From an uncultured Mycoplasmatota bacterium (GTDB taxonomy: Bacteria; Bacillota_I; Bacilli_A; RF39; UBA660), in NCBI GenBank assembly GCA_900544605.1, contig UQVP01000005.1, positions 1 through 51,007 on the forward strand: a DNA stretch of 51,007 nucleotides, in the 5' to 3' direction. The notes beneath the pieces were generated by a model. That model was not told the origin of the DNA and did no database searches. It saw only the letters and a list, made by a program, of their open reading frames with translations. How positions within the stretch are numbered: position 1 is the first letter of the stretch; the number at the start of each line of letters is the position of its first letter. Positions 8,470 to 17,300 of this stretch are shown here, one piece after another. The translations under genes and the position numbers were made by a program.

Positions 8470-9468
8470 TTACAAGATATCTTCAGGTCGTTGAACTTCT
8501 TCAAGCGTTACCACTGGTAATACAATACCTTGTTCATCACAAAATTTTTTAAACTTTTCTCTAAAAGCAGTAAGTTCTTTAACGATACTATCAGGATATA
8601 TTCTCTTACTAGTTTTTATAGCATTATACACATCAACTATATCCACTTCTTTTTTGTTATCAAATAACGCAAGAGAAAATGCTTGACTTAATACCGAAAA
8701 AGCAATATCAGGATACATTGCTGATAAACCATATATTCTTTTAAATTCTGATGTTGCTGAAACAATAGATTCTAAAAGCATATTTTCAACATAATTATTA
8801 TATTTAAAATTTATACCTGTTTGAGCTTCTATTCTAGGTAATGAACCCATCAATATTTTTACTGTAGTAGGTTCATCTGGCTCTAAAACATCAATTTTTT
8901 CAAATCTTCTTAAGAAAGCTCTATCACGAACAACATAAGTTTCATACTCAATAGTAGTAGTTGCTCCTATAGCTTTAATATCACCACGATCTAATCCAGG
9001 TTTTAAAATATTTGCTAAATCTAGTGGACCATCACTTCTACCACCTATTAATGTATGAACCTCATCAATAAATAGTATTGTTTTTGTTGTTTTCTTTAAC
9101 TCATCTACTAAAACAGAGATAACCATTTCTTCTCTACCATTAATTTCCATTGTACCAGTTAACGATGTTGAATTTATTTTAATTATACGATACCCTTTTA
9201 ATGCATCAGGAACATCATTATTTTGAATTTTATATGCTAGACCTTCAACAATAGCCGTTTTACCAATACCAGGTTTACCAACCAATAATGCTGATTTATC
9301 AGGAGTTAAAAGAACTACAATTAGTTTTTTTATTTCATCATCACGCGCAATGGCAGGATTAGTAACATATTTCTTTTTTGTTAAATCCTCTCCATAAAGT
9401 CCAATTATAGAATTAGGATCAACTTCATCATTAAAGTTAACATCAATTATTTCTATATTATCATTCAT
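8470..9468 (-). CDS. stand-alone ClpB/ClpC D1-like AAA ATPase
   Basis: A 332-aa ATPase matching only the first AAA domain of Clp chaperones. Walker A GKPGIGKT (about 64-71), Walker B ILFIDEVH (about 131-138), sensor-1 GATT, and RDRAFLRRFE with the arginine finger are all present. The lid follows, ending near KRIYPDSIV. The Clp N-terminal repeat, the middle coiled coil, the second AAA domain and the ClpP-binding loop are absent, so it is not a Clp unfoldase. Its partner is unknown. It sits 8 bp after a thioredoxin-like lipoprotein gene and 37 bp before another thioredoxin-fold gene. Confidence 0.82.
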   Translation of the reverse strand: MNDNIEIIDVNFNDEVDPNSIIGLYGEDLTKKKYVTNPAIARDDEIKKLIVVLLTPDKSALLVGKPGIGKTAIVEGLAYKIQNNDVPDALKGYRIIKINSTSLTGTMEINGREEMVISVLVDELKKTTKTILFIDEVHTLIGGRSDGPLDLANILKPGLDRGDIKAIGATTTIEYETYVVRDRAFLRRFEKIDVLEPDEPTTVKILMGSLPRIEAQTGINFKYNNYVENMLLESIVSATSEFKRIYGLSAMYPDIAFSVLSQAFSLALFDNKKEVDIVDVYNAIKTSKRIYPDSIVKELTAFREKFKKFCDEQGIVLPVVTLEEVQRPEDIL

Positions 9469-9476
9469 TTTATCAC

Positions 9477-9896
9477 CTATTTAATATAATTTTTTTCTTT
9501 AAATTTACTTATTACTTCATCAATTGATACTGCTGAAGTCATTCTGTCATAAAATGAAGTTAATTTACCATCTTCATAAAAGACTGTTGTTGGCGTTCCA
9601 TCAAAAGTTATTTCTGCTTTTAATTTACTATAATCTTCATCTGATAGTTTTGATAAATCAATGTAGAAAACTTCTACTTGATAATCACTAATAAATTGTT
9701 CCATAACAGGTTTATACATCGCACATGCACTACAAGTTGCTGAACCAATTACTAAAGGAAATGTTTTATTTTCTTCTTTTAATTTATTAAATTCACTATA
9801 AGATATTTCCATATATCCTATTAATTTTTTATTACATCCACTAAACAAGATAATAGAAGAAATCATTGCCATTAAAACTATTATTATTTTTTTCAT
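9477..9896 (-). CDS. thioredoxin-family lipoprotein with CSAC motif
   Basis: A 139-aa lipoprotein. The signal peptide ends in lipobox LFSGC (about 17-21). A thioredoxin fold follows with active site ATCSACAMYKP and the cis-proline segment DGTPTTVFYEDGK. It probably reduces or oxidises disulfides on the outside of the membrane. The start is set at ATG 9896 because GTGG lies just upstream and the signal peptide then begins MKKIIIV; the in-frame start 8 codons earlier adds only polar residues. Directly followed by the AAA gene. Confidence 0.85.
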   Translation of the reverse strand: MKKIIIVLMAMISSIILFSGCNKKLIGYMEISYSEFNKLKEENKTFPLVIGSATCSACAMYKPVMEQFISDYQVEVFYIDLSKLSDEDYSKLKAEITFDGTPTTVFYEDGKLTSFYDRMTSAVSIDEVISKFKEKNYIK

Positions 9897-9938
9897 ATTA
9901 CCACTTTCTTTCTTTATCATTATAACTTATAAGATACC

Positions 9939-9974
9939 AAAAAAAAAGAGTTTTTACAAATTTTCTCTTTTTTT
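9939..9974 (-). terminator. terminator overlapping the end of the LysM gene
   Basis: AAAAAGAG / CTCTTTTT inverted repeat with long T-run on the minus strand, overlapping the last codons of the LysM gene. It would separate that gene from the lipoprotein-AAA unit downstream, unless partial read-through occurs. Confidence 0.65.
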
Positions 9975-10412
9975 GTATATTATAATTTGTTCTGGTAATA
10001 AATATATAGTTTCATTTTGTTTAATTATTTCTTCTTCACTCAAGCCTAATTTAGATGCTACATCTCTTAAAGTATCGTTCTCAGTTACATAAATATTAAC
10101 ACCTTCATTAGGAACTAATATCTCTTGACCTGGATAAATATAATCATTTTCGTTTAATCCATTTATCAAAAGTAGATTTTTAACGTTAGTATTATTTTTC
10201 ATAGCTATCGCATATAAATTATCGCCTTTTTCCACAATATAAGTTTTATATAATCCATTTTCTACTTTAGGAATAACAATGTAACTACCTGGCATTAACA
10301 TTGTATTTAAAGCCATCCCATTAATTCTTCTTATTTCATCTATTGTAGTATTAAATTTCGTTGCTATACTAGATAATGAATCATTAGGCGCAACCTGATA
10401 TATTTGATACAT
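9954..10412 (-). CDS. three-LysM peptidoglycan-binding protein without signal peptide
   Basis: A 152-aa protein made of three LysM domains (about 3-48, 57-101, 106-147). The first two are canonical (YKTYIVEKGDNLYAIAMKNN); the third is divergent. No signal peptide, membrane segment or catalytic domain is present. Cytosolic LysM proteins in spore formers (SafA, SpoVID type) act at the forespore surface, which is one possible role. A divergent candidate RNA with its own terminator lies upstream (10471-10580). Confidence 0.85.
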   Translation of the reverse strand: MYQIYQVAPNDSLSSIATKFNTTIDEIRRINGMALNTMLMPGSYIVIPKVENGLYKTYIVEKGDNLYAIAMKNNTNVKNLLLINGLNENDYIYPGQEILVPNEGVNIYVTENDTLRDVASKLGLSEEEIIKQNETIYLLPEQIIIYKKRENL

Positions 10413-10470
10413 ATAATCACCTCAATTTATTATATGTGTTTATCATGTTTTTGCGCTTAATTTTAGGATA

Positions 10471-10580
10471 ATAAAAAACTAGGATAAACCTAGTGAATTT
10501 CAAATGGCAGAGCAATAATCTTCACAGATGATCTCCCCATATTTTTTATAAGAGATTTTTCAACCTCTTTTTTCTACTCG
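10471..10580 (-). ncRNA. candidate structured small RNA or leader
   Basis: On the minus strand, TATAAT at 10586-10591 (poor -35) is followed by about 105 bases and then a terminator: ACTAGG / CCTAGT (10478-10494) plus T-run (10471-10477). In between lie a long hairpin (10531-10556, ATCTC arms, five-A loop) and a short hairpin ATCT-GTGA-AGAT (10518-10529) with a GNRA-type loop. No credible ORF fits. It may be an independent RNA or a terminated leader of the LysM gene 60 bp downstream. It matches no RNA family I can recognise. Confidence 0.4.
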
Positions 10581-10737
10581 TTTATATTATACACTATTAC
10601 AACCTTGTTTGTATATAGATAAACTTTATTTATAAGTATATTAATAAGCAGCTTTCTATATTTAAAATCATTTATATTATCTTTTTTGGAGTTGTTTCAA
10701 AAAATATTAACATTGATAATGATAATGTTTTTAAATT

Positions 10738-10764
10738 AAAAAAAGAGGAAGTACTGCTACTTCC
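10738..10764 (-). terminator. minus-strand terminator in the accessory stretch
   Basis: GGAAGTA-CTGC-TACTTCC hairpin (10747-10764) followed on the minus strand by TCTTTTTTT. It lies about 340 bp past the end of the 247-aa gene and is the first good terminator for that operon. The rest of 10581-10770 holds no gene. A 12-base GATAATGATAAT run at about 10715-10726 resembles part of a Fur box, but the third hexamer is absent. Confidence 0.55.
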
Positions 10765-10770
10765 CAAAAA

Positions 10771-10967
10771 TATGAAAGTTCTGTGTTAATTGAAAGCAGT
10801 GGATTATTAAGTAGCAAGAAAGAAATCAAAACTTATATTGATAGTCAAAATAGTTATAGTGTATTATTAGGACAAAAGTTAAGATTAAACTTGATAATTA
10901 TAACTTTGTATCAATAGAAACAAAAGATAGCATCAGCCTAGTATGGACACCATTTTTCTATAAATAA
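10771..10967 (+). pseudogene. decayed plus-strand gene remnant
   Basis: Two plausible peptide stretches lie in different frames of the plus strand. The first runs from 10774 (ESSVLIESSGLLSSKKEIKT) to about 10880. After a one-base shift the second (KVKIKLDNYNFVSIETKD, then SISLVWTPFFYK) ends at the stop at 10967. No start codon or ribosome site is present. This looks like the tail of a lost gene; the family is not recognisable. The following stretch 10968-11103 holds nothing I can identify. Confidence 0.35.
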
Positions 10968-11103
10968 ACTAAAAATATACAAACGTACTTCACAGCGAAA
11001 AAAGCCCTTATTTATTAAAAATATTAAGATTTTTATATATTATTGTAATAATTTGTTAATCCAATATAAAATGCACAAAGATTTTGATAGATCATATCGA
11101 CTA

Positions 11104-11847
11104 TTATTTAATTTGTTCTTTTTGATATAGTTTTGTAGTAATATCAGGTAATGGGGTTTTGTATTCCTTTAAATCAGCAATTATATCTTCTAATTCAACA
11201 ATACTTATGCCATTAAAATTTATTTTATCTTTTTCATCTAAATTAAATAAAATGCTTAATGTTTTATTGATTTCGTTTAATACATAATCTACTAACTTCC
11301 TCTGATAAATCATATTTTCTGCTTTCCTATAAATACAGTAGTAATCTGTATAATAATCAAAATAAGTAAAATTATTAATGTAAAATGGATTACACATTTT
11401 TCCTATTTTTAATACTGCATTTTTTTGCATTTCTCCTAAAAGCTTCAACTTATTTATATCCCCGCTATTTTTTGAAATCATTTTATTATAATTTAAATAC
11501 TTTAATTTTTTTAAAATCTTTTTCCTCACTTTATTAGTCATAACTGTTTTTGGCATTGAAAAAGAAATTTTATCATAATTGGCAATATCTTTAATATAAA
11601 ACTTAATCACACTTTTATTTTTAACTTGTTCAATAACATAATGAAGTTTGTATTTACCGTTTCTTATCAATGAATAACAAACGGTTTCTATTATTTCTGA
11701 AAACCTATATAAATTTAAATGTTTGGAAAGTTTAGACTTGTTTCCTTCATTAAACGAAAAATAATTATTATAATCCTTGCATAGTGATATTAGTATGTGG
11801 TTTCCAAAATTTTCATACAATTTTTGTAATTCAAAGTTATATTCCAT
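11104..11847 (-). CDS. uncharacterised protein, second gene of a membrane-protein pair
   Basis: A 247-aa soluble protein with no recognised domain: mixed helix and strand, many Lys, Asn and Tyr, and an aromatic cluster FTYFDYYTDYYCIYR near residues 160-175. Its start codon overlaps the stop of the 815-aa membrane protein gene (TAATG), so translation is coupled and the two products are probably made together. The pair is very AT-rich even for this genome and lies between tRNA-Trp and a decayed gene. A defence, toxin or transport accessory role are all open. Confidence 0.75.
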   Translation of the reverse strand: MEYNFELQKLYENFGNHILISLCKDYNNYFSFNEGNKSKLSKHLNLYRFSEIIETVCYSLIRNGKYKLHYVIEQVKNKSVIKFYIKDIANYDKISFSMPKTVMTNKVRKKILKKLKYLNYNKMISKNSGDINKLKLLGEMQKNAVLKIGKMCNPFYINNFTYFDYYTDYYCIYRKAENMIYQRKLVDYVLNEINKTLSILFNLDEKDKINFNGISIVELEDIIADLKEYKTPLPDITTKLYQKEQIK

Positions 11848-14294
11848 TATTCATCATCTTCTTCCCATTTAAATTTAGAAATATATTTGTTATTCTTAAA
11901 ATATTTATTAATACAATATACCATATAAACATCATAGAATTCCCATAAAAATCCATAATCTTTTTCAAGTTTGAAATTTTTTATTAACTTATCCTCATTA
12001 TCTATAACTGTTTGGCCAAAATCTCCAACATACTTATATTTTATAATATCCGTACTTTTAACAAATTTTTCCATAGACATTTTCATATTTGTATTTAATA
12101 TTGTAATTCCGACAGTACTATCATTTATAATTTCAGCACAAGTTTTGCAATTATTAATAAAATTCACATTATTTTCTTTTTGTTCCTCTTTTATGACATT
12201 TTCAGCATAATTTAAAACTAATTGCTCCCATTTATCATCATTGATTAAATGGGAATAGTAAATTGCAAAACCACTTATATTCATAAAATTTATAGTAGCC
12301 ATAGTATATTTATTTAAAACATATGGAGCATTAGCATCGGGAGAAATAAGTTCTTTAATATAAAATGTACTTATAGAGCAAATACAAGCAAAATTAGAAT
12401 ATAATTTTTCAAATGATGAATAATCATTTTCGTATATTAAATCAAGCATTAAATAAGTTAAATGATAATACAATTCTCCAATAAAATCCAATTGTTCATC
12501 ATTTATTTTATACTTTTCAAAATATAAGCCAACTACTACTTTTGTATATTGTTCCATACTTGAAATATAAATATTTTTAATCTCTTCCTTTTTTTTAGAT
12601 ATATCAATTGCTTTATATTTATAATTTTTCTTATCATAAGATATTATTATATTATATATTTTTTCCAATTTATTTAATTGAAATAATAATTTATTATTTA
12701 ATTCTATTATTCTTGAGTTAATAAGTGCTGTTCCTTTCAAATTTTTTGTGCTTAATAACTTTTTGGATAAAATATTTAAATTTTCAAAACTAGATAGCAT
12801 TATATCAAATACTATATCAAGATAATTAGATAGTTTCATATTTGAATATTCTAAAATAAAGTTTTTTGATGTAACTAATTTTCCCTCAATATATTTTTCA
12901 TTATCTAATCTTTTAATAAAATCTACAAATTGTTCATTATTGAAAATTATCGTATTACTATTTAAAGATTTTTTATAATTAAATGTGTTCCAATCCATAT
13001 TATTAACTAAACTGTGTATGTGTTGAGAATAATTCGAAAAATTTAGACATATATCAATATACAAAAGAGAAAATAAATCAAGTAATCCCATTACATAATT
13101 ATTATCTTGCAAATCTTTAAAATTAATCTTTTCAATCATAAAATTTATAATATCTGCACTATTATCAAACCAAAATTTAATATCCCCACTATATGAAAAA
13201 TCATTAAAATAATTATGGTATATATTAAAATAGTTATAAATAATTTCATACTTTTTATTAGCGAGTAACTTTTCTATAATACGCTGATTTATTTCTAAAA
13301 GTTGACTTTCAAAAAAATATGTATCCCTTACTACTTTAGGATATAAAGAAGTTCCTGTGTTAATTGCAATTGAAATTTCAGTCTCATTTTCTGTAAACCA
13401 AGACCTTTCTTTACCAATATTAGGAAACCATGATGAATTATAAGGGATTTTATTCTTTAATCTAGAGTATCTAGAAATTAAATTAAGATTTATTTCTAAA
13501 AGTATATTTAATCCTTCAAAATCATTATCTCTTATTAATGCAAATGATAAATCATCTAAAGTTTTCAAATATTCAGTTACAACTTGATTGTGATATTTCT
13601 GAAAAGAAGGATTGTCATATTTATATGCGCCAACTACAACTTTATCAAAAACATCTATAATTTTATTCATTGTATTTTTTCCAACAATTGTTGTATTAGA
13701 ATATATAAAAATTCTATTCGATAATTCAATGAAAATTATAATTATTCTTATAGTTAATATAACAATAATAATAGCCATAATTATGTCAGTGTAAATACCA
13801 ATTATATTGAGTATTAATACAAGTAAAACAATAATTATATAATTTTGAATAGATTTAATATATTCTCTATTTGTATATTCATTAAGTAATTCTTTTGATA
13901 TTCTACTAGATAAAAAGGCATATCTAGAGTTAAATATTCCAGATAAATTTGCATAAAAAAGTGCTATTAAAAATCCAGCAATGCTTACACTAGAAATAAG
14001 AAAATTTATAAAAACCTCTCTATCATAATGAATAAAGTTTACTATATATTCTTTCCAACCAAACATAATAAATAATTTATCAATTATAAATGCAACCAAC
14101 ATAATAATTGCCAAATAAATAATGGACTTTAAAACTTTTCCTATAATCAACATTATTGTTGATAACTCTAATTTTATAAATTTTTTGCTATCCTCTTTTT
14201 TCATTGACAATTTATACACTTTATTTTGCAACCAAATATTACTTTTTTCTTTTTTTGTCCACTTGTTTAAATTATATATATCCTTTATTTTCAA
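11847..14294 (-). CDS. large uncharacterised 4-TM protein with long helical cytosolic domain
   Basis: About 815 aa. Four membrane segments lie in the first 200 residues (about 46-70, 91-114, 148-168 and 170-192); about 600 residues of soluble, mostly helical sequence without known motifs follow. No Walker, nuclease, TIR or protease signature was found. The start is TTG at 14294, because AGGAGG sits eight bases upstream; an in-frame GTG three codons earlier overlaps that site. An extended -10 (TGATATAAT) lies 30 bp before it. The coupled 247-aa gene follows. Domain layout, a membrane anchor plus a large sensor-like body, resembles many defence effectors, but that is inference. Confidence 0.8.
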   Translation of the reverse strand: MKIKDIYNLNKWTKKEKSNIWLQNKVYKLSMKKEDSKKFIKLELSTIMLIIGKVLKSIIYLAIIMLVAFIIDKLFIMFGWKEYIVNFIHYDREVFINFLISSVSIAGFLIALFYANLSGIFNSRYAFLSSRISKELLNEYTNREYIKSIQNYIIIVLLVLILNIIGIYTDIIMAIIIVILTIRIIIIFIELSNRIFIYSNTTIVGKNTMNKIIDVFDKVVVGAYKYDNPSFQKYHNQVVTEYLKTLDDLSFALIRDNDFEGLNILLEINLNLISRYSRLKNKIPYNSSWFPNIGKERSWFTENETEISIAINTGTSLYPKVVRDTYFFESQLLEINQRIIEKLLANKKYEIIYNYFNIYHNYFNDFSYSGDIKFWFDNSADIINFMIEKINFKDLQDNNYVMGLLDLFSLLYIDICLNFSNYSQHIHSLVNNMDWNTFNYKKSLNSNTIIFNNEQFVDFIKRLDNEKYIEGKLVTSKNFILEYSNMKLSNYLDIVFDIMLSSFENLNILSKKLLSTKNLKGTALINSRIIELNNKLLFQLNKLEKIYNIIISYDKKNYKYKAIDISKKKEEIKNIYISSMEQYTKVVVGLYFEKYKINDEQLDFIGELYYHLTYLMLDLIYENDYSSFEKLYSNFACICSISTFYIKELISPDANAPYVLNKYTMATINFMNISGFAIYYSHLINDDKWEQLVLNYAENVIKEEQKENNVNFINNCKTCAEIINDSTVGITILNTNMKMSMEKFVKSTDIIKYKYVGDFGQTVIDNEDKLIKNFKLEKDYGFLWEFYDVYMVYCINKYFKNNKYISKFKWEEDDE

Positions 14295-14443
14295 GTATAC
14301 CACCTCCTGAAGTTATAGTTCTATTATATCATATTTGGGATCGCAACGGCTTTATTTCAAGTGCTATCGGCAATATTACGATATAAAAAGCAAGAAATTT
14401 ATTGAGTACACCCTATAATCTTTTTAAACTTTACTTAATCATC

Positions 14444-14472
14444 AAAAAAAGCGCAAATCTAAAGCGCTTTTT
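14444..14472 (-). terminator. terminator after tRNA-Trp
   Basis: AAAAAGCGC / GCGCTTTTT inverted repeat (14446-14472), T-runs on both strands, 60 bp past the tRNA 3' end. Between it and the 815-aa gene (14295-14443), a short less AT-rich patch (about 14335-14390) could encode WDRNGFISSAIGNITI on the plus strand. It has no start and looks like a gene remnant. Confidence 0.75.
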
Positions 14473-14533
14473 CTAAATTATATATTACAGCAAACACTCC
14501 TAAAAAGAAATAAAAGTTCGCTTGAGTATCATA

Positions 14534-14607
14534 TGGCAGGGGTAGCAGGAGTTGAACCCACATCAGCGGTTTTGGAGACCGTTATTCTACCATTGAACTA
14601 TACCCCT
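14534..14607 (-). tRNA. tRNA-Trp (CCA anticodon)
   Basis: 74-base tRNA with encoded 3' CCA. Acceptor AGGGGTA pairs with TACCCCT, the T-arm holds GTTCAACTC, and the anticodon loop CTCCAAA gives anticodon CCA, reading UGG only. This supports the standard code (UGA as stop). The gene stands alone, followed by its own terminator. An accessory operon lies on its 3' side, a common integration arrangement, although no repeat of the tRNA end was found further left. Confidence 0.95.
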
Positions 14608-14687
14608 ATGCCGTAGATTATAACATAATTTTTTTAAATAATCAACACTAATCTATTATTTTCATATATTAAAATAGGGGTGTTTTT

Positions 14688-15116
14688 ATGGGAATTATTA
14701 AATATACAACAAAGGAAAGAGATTTGCTCGCTAGACTGATGCGTGCTGAAGCAGTAGGTGAAGGTAATCTTGGAATGTTGATGGTAGGGAATGTTGGTGT
14801 TAACAGAGTTCTTGCTGATTGTTTAACTTTTAAAGATATAACTACCATATCACAAATGATATATCAAAACCCTGGAGGATTTGCTGGTAAAGATAGTCCA
14901 CTTTTCTTTAGTAATCCAACTACAGTAGAAAAGGGATTAGCAGATCGTGTTATTAAAGGAGAATACTATCATCCTGCTACTAATGCACTATGGTTTTATG
15001 CTCCTAAAACAGGAGAATCATGTAAAGCTCTATGGTGGGAACAAGAAAATACTGGCAGATATAAAAATCATTGCTTCTACCAACCATATGCTGGAGAATG
15101 TAAACAATTACACTAA
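14688..15116 (+). CDS. SleB/CwlJ-family cell-wall hydrolase
   Basis: A 142-aa enzyme of the Hydrolase_2 family, the catalytic domain of the spore cortex-lytic enzymes SleB and CwlJ. It hydrolyses muramic-lactam-containing peptidoglycan. The family's N-terminal motif RLMRAEAVGEGNLGMLMVGN (about 17-36), with the catalytic glutamate, and ALWFYAP later are clear. There is no signal peptide and no binding domain, so it is CwlJ-like in architecture. Ribosome site AGGGGTG precedes ATG. Just upstream is CATATATTA, which fits the -10 of sporulation sigma factors E/K. Confidence 0.9.
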   Translation: MGIIKYTTKERDLLARLMRAEAVGEGNLGMLMVGNVGVNRVLADCLTFKDITTISQMIYQNPGGFAGKDSPLFFSNPTTVEKGLADRVIKGEYYHPATNALWFYAPKTGESCKALWWEQENTGRYKNHCFYQPYAGECKQLH

Positions 15117-15137
15117 AAAAAGACTTGATGTCTTTTT
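15117..15137. terminator. bidirectional terminator between the SleB-like gene and the LysM half-gene
   Basis: AAAAAGAC-TTGAT-GTCTTTTT hairpin immediately past the SleB-like stop and 5 bp from the LysM stop; T-runs on both strands. Confidence 0.8.
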
Positions 15138-15141
15138 CTTT

Positions 15142-15727
15142 TTATATTACCAATATTTGACCAATACTTAAATTATTACTAGTTAAATTATTTTTTCTCT
15201 TTATTTCATCAACAGTCGTATTGTACCTGCGGGCTATAGAATACAAACTATCTCCACTCTTTACAGTATAAGTTATAGAACCACTTTGATTAGGTATCTT
15301 TAATGTCTGACCTACACTTAATAAATTACTGCTTAAATTATTTAAAGATTTAATCTCATTTACAGTTGTATTATATTTTTGTGCTATTGAATAAAGATTA
15401 TCTCCACTTTTAACAACATAATCAATTCCACCACTAGGTTCTAAAACTTGTGGTATTTTAAGTTTTTGTCCTAAATTAAGAACTGATGTTGTTAAGTTAT
15501 TTAACTTCATTATATCATCTATAGTAGTGTTATATTTTTGAGCAATTGAATATAACGTGTCCCCACTTTTTACTGTATATACACCTTCTTCAACAATAGT
15601 ATCCTTTTTAGGTATCAACAATTGTTGATTTAATTTCAAATTAGTTGATGATAAATTATTATAACTAACTAGTTCATCAACAGTAAGGCCATATTTTCTG
15701 GCTATACTGTATAACGAATCACCTGAT
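15142..15727 (-). pseudogene. 3' half of split amidase-LysM gene (four LysM repeats)
   Basis: An open frame from the element border to the stop at 15142 encodes about 195 residues: one LysM cut at its first residues (SGDSLYSIARKYG...), then three canonical repeats (such as YTVKSGDTLYSIAQKYNTT), with short Pro/Gly linkers. There is no start codon and no signal or catalytic domain. The frame begins exactly at the ATCAGG core; joined there to the amidase half ending at 19096, it gives one continuous protein of 443 aa. So this is the missing C-terminal part of the amidase gene, cut off by the serine-recombinase element. Residual translation from an internal TTG is possible but unlikely to matter. 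Confidence 0.85.
15722..15727 (-). repeat. element attachment core, left border
   Basis: ATCAGG on the minus strand, within GTATCAGGTGATTCG, eight bases past the recombinase stop codon. It is shared with 19091-19096; flanks match imperfectly (GATTCG versus GATACG). Large serine recombinases exchange at a short core of this kind. Confidence 0.7.
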
Positions 15728-15734
15728 ACAATTT

Positions 15735-17300
15735 TTATGTAACATTTTTAAATGTAAATATAATATCTATCGTTTTATCTTGATAGATATAGATTTTTTC
15801 AACTAAATTAATTATTAATTCTCTAGTTGGATTATCTATACTTAAAAATTCATTGATATATTTTTCTAATATTTTATTATCTATTTTATCCCTATTTAGT
15901 TGTTCATTTTTAAGATTACCAATACTTGACTTATTATTTTTTATCTCTTTTTTAATACTTTCACTCACCCTTATATATTGTTCTTTATCAATAATACCTT
16001 TTAACATATCCATATAAGTTTTATCTAAATTTGTTATTAATTTATTATTAGTAATTTCTAAACTTTCAATTTGTTTTTTTATCTTCAAAGTATTATCTTC
16101 AAACTCTAAATTTCCTATAGAATTTTTGATTTTATTTTTATCTAAATATTTTTTACAAACTTCTTTAATATTTTCTAAAATTACACTTTCTAATACTTCA
16201 TAATTATTCGTATGAGTTGTACAAACATGATATTTTGAATATGTTCTATAATAATCACAAGTTGTATAACTTCTTCCAGTTTTATTTTGATATCTAATAG
16301 TTATACGATGTTTACAATCTCCACAATATAAAAGTCCATCTAATAAATAAAATCTTTTTTTCTCTGGTCTTTTAACATTTTTAGGAAGTAACAATTGTAC
16401 ATAATTAAAAGTTTCTCTATCAATTATTGCTTCATGTGTATTCTCAACTACAATATAATCATTTGGATTTTTTTTAACTGTCTTTTTAAGTTTATAATTA
16501 ATCTTTCTAGTTTTACCTTGCACTGCATCACCTATATAAATTCTATTAGTTAAAATTGTTTTAATAGTTGTATCAACCCATACTCCATATTCTTGTGATA
16601 TACAATTTGTATTTATACATTTAGTATTCCATACATAGTTATAATAAGATGCTGGAGTTTTAATTTTTCTTTTTGTTAATTCTTGTGCGATAAAATGATA
16701 TGTATTTCCTTTAAGTGCTAAATCAAAAATCAATTTAACAACACTTGCTTGTTCTTCATTTATAATTAAATGATTTTTATTATTTGAATCTTTTTTATAT
16801 CCAAAAGGACATCTACCAGATACATATAATCCATCTTTCATTCTTGAATGCAGACTACTTTTAATCTTTTTAGAAATATCTTTAGCATACATATCATTCA
16901 TAATTGCTTTAAAAGGTGCGATATCATTATTTGTATTATCAATAAAAGTATCTATTCCATCATTAATTGCAATATATCTAATATTATTATTTGGAAAGTA
17001 TTTTTCAATTAGCTCACCAGTACCAATATAATCTCTACCAAGTCTTGACATATCTTTAGTAATAATCATATTGATTTTTCCTAATTCAATATCTTTAATC
17101 ATTCTTTTGAATGATGGTCTATCAAAATTAGTACCAGTATAACCATCATCTACATATTCTTCTATTAAATTATAATTGTTTTCTTTAACATATTGATTAA
17201 GTAAACTTCTTTGACTAACAATACTATCAGATTCTAAATTACCATCATCTCTTGATAATCTTATATATATTCCTACTTTAAAACTATTATTCCCTACCAT
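15735..17300 (-). CDS. large serine recombinase (site-specific integrase)
   Basis: 521 aa. N-terminal resolvase domain (about 8-150) with the catalytic serine in YIRLSRDD (Ser16) and conserved arginines in SRLGRD. The recombinase domain follows (about 165-290, PFGYKKD onward), then a zinc ribbon (YCGDCKHR ... CDYYRTYSKYHVC) and a coiled coil (about 385-470). This is the full layout of phage- and transposon-type large serine integrases, with no visible damage. It starts at ATG 17300, overlapping the stop of the preceding 59-aa ORF (TAATG). It should integrate and, with a directionality factor, excise the element. Confidence 0.95.
   Translation of the reverse strand: MVGNNSFKVGIYIRLSRDDGNLESDSIVSQRSLLNQYVKENNYNLIEEYVDDGYTGTNFDRPSFKRMIKDIELGKINMIITKDMSRLGRDYIGTGELIEKYFPNNNIRYIAINDGIDTFIDNTNNDIAPFKAIMNDMYAKDISKKIKSSLHSRMKDGLYVSGRCPFGYKKDSNNKNHLIINEEQASVVKLIFDLALKGNTYHFIAQELTKRKIKTPASYYNYVWNTKCINTNCISQEYGVWVDTTIKTILTNRIYIGDAVQGKTRKINYKLKKTVKKNPNDYIVVENTHEAIIDRETFNYVQLLLPKNVKRPEKKRFYLLDGLLYCGDCKHRITIRYQNKTGRSYTTCDYYRTYSKYHVCTTHTNNYEVLESVILENIKEVCKKYLDKNKIKNSIGNLEFEDNTLKIKKQIESLEITNNKLITNLDKTYMDMLKGIIDKEQYIRVSESIKKEIKNNKSSIGNLKNEQLNRDKIDNKILEKYINEFLSIDNPTRELIINLVEKIYIYQDKTIDIIFTFKNVT

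Noticed and set aside
10540..10575. Resemblance to a preQ1-I riboswitch (AGAGGTT ... CTCT, TATAAAAAA)
   Set aside because: The ligand-binding C-rich loop is missing and the downstream gene is a LysM protein, not queuosine-related.
10712..10730. Fur-box-like GATAATGATAAT
   Set aside because: Only two of three hexamers, not next to a gene; expected by chance here.
14204..14386. Plus-strand frame ending WDRNGFISSAIGNITI
   Set aside because: Antisense to the 815-aa gene, no ribosome site; at most a remnant tail, noted under the terminator entry.
10413..14607. tRNA-Trp 3' end as attachment site of an island
   Set aside because: No direct repeat of the tRNA end longer than 7-8 bases (ATGGCAG near 10505) and no integrase in the interval.
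15142..15639. Reading the LysM half as an independent gene from TTG 15639
   Set aside because: The frame is open and LysM-like upstream of this codon right to the element border; the TTG is internal and has no ribosome site.
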